Below are positions 43,495 through 52,001 of a stretch of DNA of 64,000 nt, piece after piece. The stretch is from Desulfocorpusculum sp964414345 (GTDB taxonomy: Bacteria; Desulfobacterota; Desulfocorpusculales; Desulfocorpusculum), in contig CAYPWF010000009.1 of the NCBI GenBank assembly GCA_964414345.1, positions 1-64,000 on the forward strand, written 5' to 3'. The notes beneath the pieces are model-generated. The model saw nothing but the letters and a program-made list of their open reading frames with translations, was not told the DNA's origin and did not search any database. The number at the start of each line of letters is the position of its first letter. Position 1 is the first letter of the stretch. The position numbers and the translations under genes were made by a program.

Positions 43495-44742
43495 TCAGGA
43501 GCTCATGGAATCCAGGAATTCCCTGTTGGTCTTTGTTTTCTGTATCTTGTCCAGCAAGAACTCCATGGCATCAACCGGATTCAGGGGAGAAAGCAGCTTT
43601 CTCAGTATCCAGATGCGATTTAGGTCCTCCTTTGGAAGCAGCAACTCCTCTTTGCGAGTTCCAGACTTGTTGATATCGATGGATGGGAATATCCTTTTGT
43701 CTGCCAAACGCCTGTCCAACTGGATCTCCATGTTCCCGGTGCCCTTGAATTCTTCAAAAATAACTTCGTCCATTCGGCTTCCGGTGTCTATAAGGGCGGT
43801 GGCTATGATGGTCAGGCTGCCGCCTTCTTCCACATTGCGTGCAGCCCCAAAAAACCTCTTGGGTCTTTGCAGGGCATTGGCGTCCACACCGCCTGAAAGG
43901 ATCTTTCCGCTGGGCGGGACCACGGTGTTGTGAGCCCTTGCCAATCTGGTTATACTGTCCAGCAATATTACCACGTCCTTCTTGTGTTCCACGAGTCTCT
44001 TGGCTTTTTCCAGGACCATGTCCGCCACTTGGACATGGCGCTGAGCCGGCTCGTCAAAAGTGGAGCTTATCACTTCGGCATCCACTGAGCGCATCATATC
44101 TGTTACCTCTTCAGGCCTTTCATCTATCAAAAGGACTATGAGGATTATCTCCTTGTGATTTTGGGTTATGCTGTTGGCGATGTTCTGAAGTAGAATTGTC
44201 TTGCCTGTCCGGGGGGCTGCAACTATCAGTCCTCTTTGCCCTTTTCCGATGGGGCACAGCATGTCCATTATGCGCATTGAAACCTGGTCGTGGCTGGTCT
44301 CGAGTTTTATCCGTTCCTGAGGGTAAAGAGGGGTCAGATTGTCAAAAAGAATCTTGTCCCTGGCAACTTCAGGATCTTCGTAATTAACAGCTTCCACCTT
44401 GAGCAAAGCAAAGTATCTTTCCGAGTCCTTAGGAGGCCTTATCTGACCTGAGACTGTGTCTCCTGTTCTGAGGTTGAATCTACGGATCTGGGAAGGAGAC
44501 ACATAGATGTCGTCAGGCCCCGGCAGATAGCTGTAATCCGAGGAGCGCAGAAATCCGAATCCATCAGGGAGAATCTCCAACACACCCTCCCCGTAAATAA
44601 AACCGTTCTTCTCTGTCTGGGCTTGCAAGATAGCGAATATCAATTCCTGCTTGCGCATCCCGCTGGCCCCTTCTACCTGCAGCTTTTTGGCTAGATCCAA
44701 CAACTCCGAAATCCTTTTCTCCTTTAACTCAACCAGATTCAT
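43495..44742 (-). CDS. rho: Transcription termination factor Rho
   Basis: About 415 residues from MNLVELKEKRISELL, matching the usual N terminus; an upstream in-frame ATG at 44775 would add 11 residues. The RNA-binding cold-shock-like fold has GVLEILPDGFGFLRS. Walker A is APRTGKT (about 176-182), followed by LIDERPEEVTDM and the Q/R-loop region GGVDANALQRPKRFFGAARN in parts. It is a hexameric RNA helicase. The 180-bp gap after it holds no gene. Confidence 0.96.
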   Translation of the reverse strand: MNLVELKEKRISELLDLAKKLQVEGASGMRKQELIFAILQAQTEKNGFIYGEGVLEILPDGFGFLRSSDYSYLPGPDDIYVSPSQIRRFNLRTGDTVSGQIRPPKDSERYFALLKVEAVNYEDPEVARDKILFDNLTPLYPQERIKLETSHDQVSMRIMDMLCPIGKGQRGLIVAAPRTGKTILLQNIANSITQNHKEIILIVLLIDERPEEVTDMMRSVDAEVISSTFDEPAQRHVQVADMVLEKAKRLVEHKKDVVILLDSITRLARAHNTVVPPSGKILSGGVDANALQRPKRFFGAARNVEEGGSLTIIATALIDTGSRMDEVIFEEFKGTGNMEIQLDRRLADKRIFPSIDINKSGTRKEELLLPKEDLNRIWILRKLLSPLNPVDAMEFLLDKIQKTKTNREFLDSMSS

Positions 44743-44920
44743 CTTCGCCCTCTTCGATTCTCGGTTTTGGGTCATGTGCCTGTTTCTTCTCCCTGGTTCC
44801 TAAAGGGTCATGGGGGTCCCTTCACACCCCGACCCTAGGCTTCCCCCCCCAGAGGCCCCCTTTTTCACCTTGCAGGGAAGGATTCTATGTTGGGCTCCCG
44901 CTCCGGCGGCTTTTAACTTC

Positions 44921-45130
44921 GTAATCGATCCCAGGGTGATGGCGTTTCTCGGAGCGGCTTGGCGGAGGCGCTTTGATTTTCCAGGATTTGGACCTGGGGG
45001 AAACCCTCTCGCCCGAAGCCAAGCTGAGGGCGACCGAGGGAGGGGGCAAGTATCCCCCGGTGGCCAAATCCTTTGGCAAATCAAGCGCCGAAGACTTGAA
45101 GCGGAGAGAAATGCCGTCACCCCCGTGACC
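44921..45130 (-). repeat. Family-2 palindromic repeat, copy B
   Basis: The inverted counterpart of copy A. The palindrome is clearer here: GGTGATGGCGTTTCTC at 44936 onward pairs with its near-mirror ending at 45120, GGCGCTTTGATTTTCC (44967 onward) pairs with GGCAAATCAAGCGCC (ending 45089), and inner CCCTCTCGCCC pairs with GGGCGACCGAGGG. Just outside are imperfect direct repeats, CTTTTAACTTCGTA near 44912 and CTTTAACTTCATA near 45133. The remaining sequence of this 780-bp gap (45131-45522), upstream of rho and downstream of pgeF, shows nothing I can name. Confidence 0.8.
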
Positions 45131-45522
45131 AGCTTTAACTTCATACCAGGTTCTCCTCCCAGAAAGCTGAAGCTCTCGAGTCCTTCTGCAGAGGCTTCCA
45201 AATGGATCTTTGTGGGTGAGCATCTAACCTGAATGGTGCACTCTCTGGGAGACGAATCCTTAAGAGACGATACTTATCCTACCTTAGGCAGGTTGAATAC
45301 AAGAACACCTCTAAGCTATCGGATAAGTTCCCGCCTGTCAAGAAAAAATAGCACCAGCAACCCCTTATCCGAGCTGCATGGCCGGGTTCATTCCCCAAAA
45401 ACAACCGCTTTGGAGACCTGAACTCCTCAGAGGGCAAGTTGGTTCATTTTTTCAACCCACCCCCCCAGGACCTCATGCCGCGCAGCACGGGTACCCAAGC
45501 CACCTGATTTTCTCTTCATCTT

Positions 45523-46332
45523 TCAATCCACCAGCTGAATTAAATTTAGCTGACGACCGGTTTTGCCTTTGCTGGCGCGGTGAGAGAAGAAGACTTTTGA
45601 GTTACAGGAAGTGCATGCACTCACCCTTACTATGTTGCCCTGTGATACTCCTGCCTGGAGAAGCTGGTGCACATTGAGGCCTACCAGGTCTAGGGTATAT
45701 CTGTTGGCCCTCAAGGGCTTGATAAATTCTTTCCAGCGGGCCGTGCTGTTTTTTATGGAACGCACCACTTTGATGTCCACCTCATAACAACAATCCCCTA
45801 TGCATGGCCCGAACCCCACCAGGAGCTCCTGCGGGTCAACTTGGAAAACCTTCTGAAACTTGGCCACTACGGTCCCAACCACGTTCAGACAGGTCCCCCT
45901 CCAACCGGCGTGCACTATTCCTATTGCCTGCTCCCTTGGAGCATACAGAATTATGGGGAGGCAATCCGCGGTTAAAACCCCTATAGCCACCCCCCTCTCT
46001 TGAGTCAATATGGCGTCGTAGTCCAGGTGTTGATACTTGCTTCCGGCCCTGATGGGATCCTCATCCAGGATAAGCACTTGGTCCCCGTGAACCTGGTTGG
46101 CAAGGAATATCCTCTCAGGATCCAGCTCCAAGGCCTCGGCTAAGATTTTCTTGTTTTGGATGACGTTTTCCCTAGAATCCCCGCCCTGGGTATCGAAGTT
46201 GAGGCTCCGGAAAGGCCCCTGGCTCACACCACCCAGCCTTGTGCAAAAAGCATGCTTCAAACGCCCATTGGAGGCTTGCTTGAAGCGTTCCAATGTGACA
46301 ACTCTCACCTTGCCGTATGTCTCAAGCCCCAT
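45523..46332 (-). CDS. pgeF: Purine nucleoside phosphorylase / YfiH-family (laccase-domain) protein
   Basis: 269 residues. The conserved metal/catalytic set is visible: NQVHGD (His), TADCLPIILY (Cys) and HAGWRGT (His). YfiH/PgeF-family proteins have been reported as purine nucleoside phosphorylases/deaminases and as editors of peptidoglycan precursors carrying L-Ser; which applies here is unknown. A good promoter lies about 75-100 bp upstream. The gene stands alone between two repeat-bearing or regulatory gaps. Confidence 0.9.
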   Translation of the reverse strand: MGLETYGKVRVVTLERFKQASNGRLKHAFCTRLGGVSQGPFRSLNFDTQGGDSRENVIQNKKILAEALELDPERIFLANQVHGDQVLILDEDPIRAGSKYQHLDYDAILTQERGVAIGVLTADCLPIILYAPREQAIGIVHAGWRGTCLNVVGTVVAKFQKVFQVDPQELLVGFGPCIGDCCYEVDIKVVRSIKNSTARWKEFIKPLRANRYTLDLVGLNVHQLLQAGVSQGNIVRVSACTSCNSKVFFSHRASKGKTGRQLNLIQLVD

Positions 46333-46403
46333 GGTAGTTTCGGAGGATGCTGCAAGCAGGATGTGCTCGGTAGTCTAATGAAGAAAAGCCGACCATAGTC
46401 TAA

Positions 46404-46433
46404 TCATACAGGGAAAAAATACTTTTTGTCAAT
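46404..46433 (-). promoter_or_regulatory. Sigma-70 promoter for pgeF
   Basis: On the minus strand TTGACA (46433-46428) is followed after 18 bp by TATGAT (46409-46404). Both hexamers are near-perfect and the region is AT-rich. The predicted transcript start is about 65 bp before the pgeF ATG. Confidence 0.65.
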
Positions 46434-46511
46434 ATTAGCGTGTTTTTTGACCACTCTCCGATCAATCCCTTTTGCACAAAGTAGTGATTCCCCCCTGGCA
46501 ATAAGAGTTCT

Positions 46512-48191
46512 TCACTTTTCACTTACTCCTTTTTTCTCCAATGCCTCCTCCCACTTCCCCTTTTCCAGACGTCTACGCTCCTCTCCTCTGACCTCCCTTC
46601 TTAGCAGCTTACCCACTTTTGACTTGGGAAGCATATCCCTGAATTCTATATACTGAGGGATCTTGTAGGGGGCCAGTCTCTCTCTACACCACCTTATGAG
46701 TTCGTAGCCGCTCAATCCTTTCACATCGCTTTTCAGCACCACCAAAGCCTTTATTCTTTCCCCGAGCTTGGCATCCGGAACCCCTATGACACAAGAGGCC
46801 ACCACTGCAGGATGCTCCTGCAAAACGGCCTCTATCTCGGAGGCTGAGACCCTGTAGCCCTTGTGCTTGATGGTATCCACGGTCCTATCTACGAAATAAA
46901 GGTACCCCTCCTGATCCATTGAGACTATATCCCCGGTCCTATACCATAGACGGCCTTCCAGTTCCAGGAAGGCCTCTTGAGTCTCCTTGGGCTTGTTCCA
47001 ATAGCCTTGCACCATAGGATCCGAATGCACCAAGAGCTCTCCGGGCTTGCCCGATTCCACCTCTTGCAGGGTCTCGGGATCCACTATTTTTACCGACTTG
47101 TTTGGAAGCACACGCCCCATGCTATGGGGTGGGGTTTGCTCTCCGGGAAGGCTAAGGCTCACACCACCCACCGTCTCTGTGGCACCGTATCCTTGATAGA
47201 TGGGAATTCCAAACCGCTCCTTCCAACGCTGTCCCAACTCCGGTGGGAGCACATCCCCCCCGCTGAAACAATATCTGAGAGAACTCAAGTCATAGGAGTC
47301 CAGCCTGTCATGCTCCAAGATCATTCGGTAAAGGGCCGGCACTCCAAAAAGCGACAGGGCCTTGTGCCGAGCTACCGCGTCCATCATTCCGTCCAGATTC
47401 ACCCTAGGCAGCAAGATGACGCTTTCCCCCCTCAGACAAAGGGGGCCCAACCCGAAAATCTGGCCCAAGATGTGGAATAGGGGAGCCCCCTGTACCACCA
47501 GGTTGCTCCCCTTGGGGATTATGGGATCTGCCACCTCCAACTGGACACGGGCCGACTCCAGAAAAAGTTTGTGAGTGATGGGCACTCCTTTGGGAAATCG
47601 AGTGGTGCCGCCTGTGTATAGGATCTCGGCGTTTTCCTCTCCGGGGATGCAAAATCCTGTGTTAGCTTCTCTTCCAAGTCTAAGGAATCTCCGCAATCCC
47701 GTCTGATTGCCACCGCTTAGGACTTTGCCCCTGGGCACCTTGTCAAAGAGCCTTCCCAGGATGCGTTTCCAAAAGGGCAGTAAGTCTGCAAGGTTGGTGT
47801 GTATGACTCTTTCAAGTCTGATTTTGGCCGCCGCCTGTGCCACGTAAGAGTAGTTGGTATCCGTACAAAAGATGGCTCGTGCACCGCTGTCTTGCGCCAC
47901 GTAGAGCAAATCGTGGGTGGTATAGATGGGAGTTACCGGAACCAGCACCGCCCCGGCCATTAGGCCTCCCAGCCAAGCCACAACCCACTGGGGAGAGTTG
48001 GGTAGGTAGATGATGACTCTTTCCCCAGGTGCTATGCCTGCGGCATGAAGTGCCCCAGCCAGAGCTTGGGCCCAATTCAATATTTTTCCATAGGAATAGG
48101 ATGTCCCAAGAAACAAAATCGCCTTCTTCTTGGGATTCCCCAAGGCTTGTTCCTTGAATTTTTCTCCTATGTTGCTTGCGGTTTCAGGCAA
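46512..48191 (-). CDS. AMP-dependent acyl-CoA synthetase
   Basis: 559 residues of the adenylate-forming superfamily: P-loop ILYTGGTTRFPKGVPITHK, QGYGATETVGGVSLSLP, LWYRTGDIVSMD, the hinge region YLYFVDRTVDTIKHKGYRVSASEIE in parts, and the C-terminal Lys in MLPKSKVGKLLRRE. It activates a carboxylic acid to its acyl-CoA via an adenylate; medium/long-chain fatty or aromatic acids are possible substrates. It is the last gene of the ABC importer locus (38 bp from livF), suggesting that the imported compound is an organic acid activated on entry. Confidence 0.88.
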   Translation of the reverse strand: MPETASNIGEKFKEQALGNPKKKAILFLGTSYSYGKILNWAQALAGALHAAGIAPGERVIIYLPNSPQWVVAWLGGLMAGAVLVPVTPIYTTHDLLYVAQDSGARAIFCTDTNYSYVAQAAAKIRLERVIHTNLADLLPFWKRILGRLFDKVPRGKVLSGGNQTGLRRFLRLGREANTGFCIPGEENAEILYTGGTTRFPKGVPITHKLFLESARVQLEVADPIIPKGSNLVVQGAPLFHILGQIFGLGPLCLRGESVILLPRVNLDGMMDAVARHKALSLFGVPALYRMILEHDRLDSYDLSSLRYCFSGGDVLPPELGQRWKERFGIPIYQGYGATETVGGVSLSLPGEQTPPHSMGRVLPNKSVKIVDPETLQEVESGKPGELLVHSDPMVQGYWNKPKETQEAFLELEGRLWYRTGDIVSMDQEGYLYFVDRTVDTIKHKGYRVSASEIEAVLQEHPAVVASCVIGVPDAKLGERIKALVVLKSDVKGLSGYELIRWCRERLAPYKIPQYIEFRDMLPKSKVGKLLRREVRGEERRRLEKGKWEEALEKKGVSEK

Positions 48192-48229
48192 GAGGTCTTT
48201 TCCCTCAAAGAAGTCTTTGCCGGCTGGCT

Positions 48230-48976
48230 CTAAACACCGAAATAGGCTGATTTCACCTCTGGATCATCCATGAGCTCCCTACCCGATCCCGAAAGAGTCA
48301 TCATGCCGCTCTCTATTACATAGGCATGGTCCAGAAAAGGAAGCAGGGGTCTGGCAAACTGCTCCGCCACAAGTATGGTCACGGCTGCCTCCTGCCTTAT
48401 TGTCACTATGGCTTCCACCAAGTGCTTCTGCATCAGAGGACTTAGACCTAGAAGAGGCTCGTCTAGCAGCAGGAGCCTGGGACCTGCCACCAGGGCCATT
48501 CCTACAGCCAGCATCTGCTGTTCTCCGCCGCTTAAAAACCCGGCGCGTTTTCCACCCAACTGGGCCAACTGGGGAAAAAGTCTAAACACAAATTCAACAG
48601 CCTCTGAGATTTGGCTGCGTTTCCTGAGGTGTCCTGCAATGCGCAGGTTCTCCATCACGTCGCTTTCCGGGAAAACAGGATGGCGTTCCCTGCAAAGCAC
48701 AATTCCTCTTGCCACCCGCTGGGGAGGTCTCAACATAGATATCTCCTCCCCTTCATAAAAAATGCTGCCCAAAAGAGTTATGCGTTCCCCCCCTCGTCTC
48801 TGCTCTTTGGTTCTTATCTCCACTATGAGCCCAGAAAGGGTATGCATAAGGGTTGTTTTTCCAGCACTGTTGGAACCAATCACCCCCCTTATCTCACCTC
48901 TAGGAATCTGGATACTAAGGTCATTGAGGGCCAAGGCGTTCTCGAAAAAGACCATCAAGTTTTCCACCTGGAGCAT
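48230..48976 (-). CDS. livF: LivF-type ABC transporter ATPase
   Basis: 248 residues. Walker A is GSNSAGKTT, the signature LSGGEQQMLAVGMAL, and Walker B LLLLDEPLLGLSP. An insertion of about 12 charged residues (IRTKEQRRGGERIT) follows the Walker A helix, relative to typical LivF. It is one of two ATPases of a branched-chain-amino-acid-type (HAAT) importer. The substrate class cannot be read; the acyl-CoA synthetase downstream points to an acid rather than an amino acid. Confidence 0.9.
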   Translation of the reverse strand: MLQVENLMVFFENALALNDLSIQIPRGEIRGVIGSNSAGKTTLMHTLSGLIVEIRTKEQRRGGERITLLGSIFYEGEEISMLRPPQRVARGIVLCRERHPVFPESDVMENLRIAGHLRKRSQISEAVEFVFRLFPQLAQLGGKRAGFLSGGEQQMLAVGMALVAGPRLLLLDEPLLGLSPLMQKHLVEAIVTIRQEAAVTILVAEQFARPLLPFLDHAYVIESGMMTLSGSGRELMDDPEVKSAYFGV

Positions 48977-49021
48977 CCTTCCCTCCGGACCTTAGCTGAA
49001 CCCAAATTCTCCACAGTTTCC

Positions 49022-49780
49022 TTAGCCGTCTGCCTCTGTGCCCAGATAAGCCTTCTTCACATCATCGCTCTCCATGACCTCAGCAGGATTCCCCTCTGCT
49101 ATTTTTTGACCGAAATTCAAGACGATCACCCTGTCCACTATCCTGAAAAGCTCTCTTAGGCGGTGTTCAATTAGGATAATGGAACGGCCCTCCATCTTGA
49201 GTTTCTCGATTATGGGAACAGTTGAGGCGACTTCCGCCAGGCTGAGGCCCGAAAAAAGCTCATCCAGCAAGATCAGGTCTGGTTTTATGGCCAGACAACG
49301 AGCCAGCTCCAGGCGCTTAAGATACCCGTGTGGAAGAACGCTGGCGGGTTTGAAGGGAACCGAGGAGTCCCGCTCAAAGCCCACCTCTTCCAGGAGGTCC
49401 AATGCCATGGTATCCCTTTCCCCCAAGCCTCCCCCGGCCAGAGCCCGCACCCGAGGCGAGTACAGAGGAACTACCAAGTTTTTGTATGCTGCCAGCCCGT
49501 AAAAAGGACGAGCCATCTGAAAGGTCCTTGCAACGCCCATTCTGGCTATGGAGTAAGCAGGCATACCTGTTATAGGATTTCCCTTGAAGCGAACCTCCCC
49601 AAAGTCAGGTTTCACAAAGCCGGTTATCAAGTTCACCAATGTGGTCTTTCCGGAGCCGTTGGGGCCAATTATGCCTAGAGATTCCCCCTCTTTCAGGTCA
49701 AAAGAAACCCGGTCTACTGCTCGAACTCCTCCAAAGTCTTTGATCAACTCCCTGACCTGCAGGATGACGCACTCTTTCAT
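49022..49780 (-). CDS. livG: LivG-type ABC transporter ATPase
   Basis: 252 residues. Walker A is GPNGSGKTT. The signature loop is degenerate (LPHGYLKRLELARCLA instead of LSGGQ), as LivG proteins often show, and Walker B is LILLDELFSGLS with Leu-Phe in place of the usual Pro-Ala after DE. The start overlaps the livM stop by 4 bp (ATGA). It is the second ATPase of the importer. Confidence 0.9.
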   Translation of the reverse strand: MKECVILQVRELIKDFGGVRAVDRVSFDLKEGESLGIIGPNGSGKTTLVNLITGFVKPDFGEVRFKGNPITGMPAYSIARMGVARTFQMARPFYGLAAYKNLVVPLYSPRVRALAGGGLGERDTMALDLLEEVGFERDSSVPFKPASVLPHGYLKRLELARCLAIKPDLILLDELFSGLSLAEVASTVPIIEKLKMEGRSIILIEHRLRELFRIVDRVIVLNFGQKIAEGNPAEVMESDDVKKAYLGTEADG

Positions 49781-50790
49781 GACTCTACAGCTGTCCAGCG
49801 CTCGAACTGGTGGTACTTGCGCTTCAAATAATGGAAAAGCCCTTCGGGCAGACCCACTATGAAAATCACTAAGAATACCCCATAGAAAACTATCCTGAGG
49901 GCCCCAAGGGCCCTGAGGGCCTCTGAAAGAGGCACCAGCAAAAAGGCCCCCAAAGCTGGCCCTGCTATGCTGCCCATGCCCCCAACAACCGCGGCTGTAA
50001 TGGGAAGAATGGAATAATCCAAAGCAAACACCGGCATACCCACGAACATGTACGCGTGAGTCATGAAGGCTCCTGCCAAAGCCCCCATGCAGCCGGCCAG
50101 GAACAAGGCCTGTGCCTTGAACCAGTATGCGTTTATACCTGAACTGATTACACTGCGGTCATTGTCTCTGATCCCTTGTAAGACTAAACCATAGTCTGTA
50201 CCCAGGATTCTTCGGTACAGAAAGAGAGCTGCCAGGAATATCCCCAGACTCAAAGCCAACTCTACCCCGAGCCCGGGGAAGCCCTCTATGGAGCTCAACC
50301 CCTCTGTGCCCCCCAGAACCTTTGTGGCCTCTATGATACGAACAAGCATGAGAGGGAGCACCAAGGTGACCATGGAAAAATAGATGCCTCGGAGCCTCAA
50401 TACCGGCACCAGAAAAATCGTGCAGATGCCTCCTCCAAGAAGGCTGGCCAGCGGCAGGTTAACCCACCAGGGCCATCCCCAGGCATGGTGGAATGTTCCG
50501 GCCAGATAGGCCCCGACCCCGAAGAAAAGCGCTTGCCCCAGGGAGACCAAACCCACGCAGACCAGGAAGTCCCAGCTCATGGCTAGAATCCCGAATATGG
50601 CGCTGGTAACAAGCACTTTTTTCCAGTAAACAGGCAAAACCAAGGCCAAAAAGAATAGTGCCAGAAGCGGCAGCAACCTGGGTGCCAGGAGATAAAGGAT
50701 CTCTCTCCAAGAACTTAGGGCAAATATATCCTCTGAGCGGGCTTTTATCCCCCTGTCAATACGCTCTTTCCTAGCCCCACGCTCCTTCAT
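49777..50790 (-). CDS. livM: LivM-type ABC transporter permease
   Basis: About 337 residues from the ATG at 50790. Multiple membrane helices begin at about residue 32 (LLPLLALFFLALVLPV), with the family's GLVSLGQALFFGVGAYLAG and GIRDNDRSVISSGIN coupling segment. A longer frame reaches 50910 but its extra 40 residues are read through a family-1 repeat, so I reject it; the ribosome site at 50790 is weak, leaving the start uncertain. It is one of two permeases. Confidence 0.88.
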   Translation of the reverse strand: MKERGARKERIDRGIKARSEDIFALSSWREILYLLAPRLLPLLALFFLALVLPVYWKKVLVTSAIFGILAMSWDFLVCVGLVSLGQALFFGVGAYLAGTFHHAWGWPWWVNLPLASLLGGGICTIFLVPVLRLRGIYFSMVTLVLPLMLVRIIEATKVLGGTEGLSSIEGFPGLGVELALSLGIFLAALFLYRRILGTDYGLVLQGIRDNDRSVISSGINAYWFKAQALFLAGCMGALAGAFMTHAYMFVGMPVFALDYSILPITAAVVGGMGSIAGPALGAFLLVPLSEALRALGALRIVFYGVFLVIFIVGLPEGLFHYLKRKYHQFERWTAVES

Positions 50791-50849
50791 GAGCCTATAT
50801 CCCAAAACAAGATTCCCTCTTTCCCAAGGATCCCCAAGCTCTTCTTGAA

Positions 50850-51018
50850 CCGCCCGAGATTCTGTGCCGGATGCCCAAGCCCCTGATACGCTTTGGGGTA
50901 TCCCCACCAATACCAGGGGCGAATCTGAAACCCAAGATAAGGGTCTTGCTCAAAAGGACCTATTTATCTCAACATGCCATCCAGATAACCTGCATTATCA
51001 ACTGCTCGTGAGTAATGT
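50850..51018 (-). repeat. Family-1 dispersed repeat, copy 4 (subtype B, partly deleted right end)
   Basis: Minus-strand copy located inside the liv operon, between livH and livM. Its left end, ATTACTCACGAGCAG, is at 51016 reading leftward. It shares AGACCCTTATCTTGGGTT and GGGATACCCCAAAGCGTATC with copy 5. The hairpin block near the right end is missing about 30 bp. It accounts for most of the 285-bp gap between the two permease genes. Confidence 0.7.
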
Positions 51019-51075
51019 GCGCCAAAAAACCCACCCCAAAAGCTCTGATCCTCTGGTACAGCCCAACCGCCAGCC

Positions 51076-51948
51076 TCATATCCTCTCTTCCAACTCCTTC
51101 TGCTTGCCCAGGAGGCCCGAAGGCCTTATGCCCAAGATAAGAAGAATAGCCAGCAGATTCACGATCATCATCCAATGTGAACCCAAGTACATGGAGGTGA
51201 TGGATTGCGCCATCCCCAGTACAAAGCTTGCGATGACCATACCCAGGGCGCTTCCCAAGCCACCCACTATGCACACTGCCAGGGCTTCCAGGAGCACATC
51301 ATAGCCTGCGTCCACTGAGATGGTCCCTATGGGAAGTATTACCACAGCAGCCAATGCGCACAGCCCCCCCCCGAAGGACATGGCAAGGGTGGCCACCTTG
51401 TCCGAGTCTATCCCCATACAGAGGGCCGTATACTCATCTTGAGCTATGCCCCTGAAGGCCAGGCCCGTGCGTGTGTAACGAGTGAATAACCAGAGAAAGC
51501 TGGTCAGCCCTCCCCCCAAGACCAGGATGCACACCCTCTGCAAATCCAAAAAAAGAGTACCTATCTGAACCGAGCCCTCCATGAACACCGGCAGGGTGTA
51601 TTGGAAGCCTATGAACCCCAGGTACCGGAAGAATTCCAGTATTGCCAATCCGATCCCGAAAGTGGCTATCACCTCCGAGATGACCATGCCCCGAATCCTA
51701 ACCAGCACGATCCTGTAGAGCAGGGCACCCAGCAGGGCTGTGGCCAACACCATGGCAGGGATGGCAGCCAAAAGGGGCAGGCCCAGCCTCTGGAGCATCA
51801 TCCAGGTGCCGTAGCCTGCCAGCACGTACATGGCTCCATAAGAGAAATTGGCAATCCCGCTGATGCCAAATGTGAGGTTGAAACCGAGGGCAACAAGGGC
51901 CAGGCTCACTGAGTTGACCACACCATAGAGCAGAGCACCCCACAACAT
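51076..51948 (-). CDS. livH: LivH-type ABC transporter permease
   Basis: 290 residues with about eight membrane helices. Family segments: GFNLTFGISGIANFSYGAMYVLAGY, in parts, at the N terminus, and FRGIAQDEYTALCMGID, the coupling helix. It is the first of the two permeases, 53 bp after the binding-protein gene. A family-1 repeat separates it from livM. Confidence 0.9.
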   Translation of the reverse strand: MLWGALLYGVVNSVSLALVALGFNLTFGISGIANFSYGAMYVLAGYGTWMMLQRLGLPLLAAIPAMVLATALLGALLYRIVLVRIRGMVISEVIATFGIGLAILEFFRYLGFIGFQYTLPVFMEGSVQIGTLFLDLQRVCILVLGGGLTSFLWLFTRYTRTGLAFRGIAQDEYTALCMGIDSDKVATLAMSFGGGLCALAAVVILPIGTISVDAGYDVLLEALAVCIVGGLGSALGMVIASFVLGMAQSITSMYLGSHWMMIVNLLAILLILGIRPSGLLGKQKELEERI

Positions 51949-52001
51949 TGACAGCGCAGAGGCCTCCTGTGCCTTCTCTCAATATGGCGTTCACACAATC
52001 A

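Noticed and set aside
44885..45223. Minus-strand frame of 112 codons upstream of rho
   Set aside because: Same reason: it is the family-2 repeat copy B read through, with no convincing ribosome site.
49777..50910. livM with a 40-residue N-terminal extension
   Set aside because: The extension is translated from family-1 repeat sequence and lacks a ribosome site; the start at 50790 gives a normal permease length.
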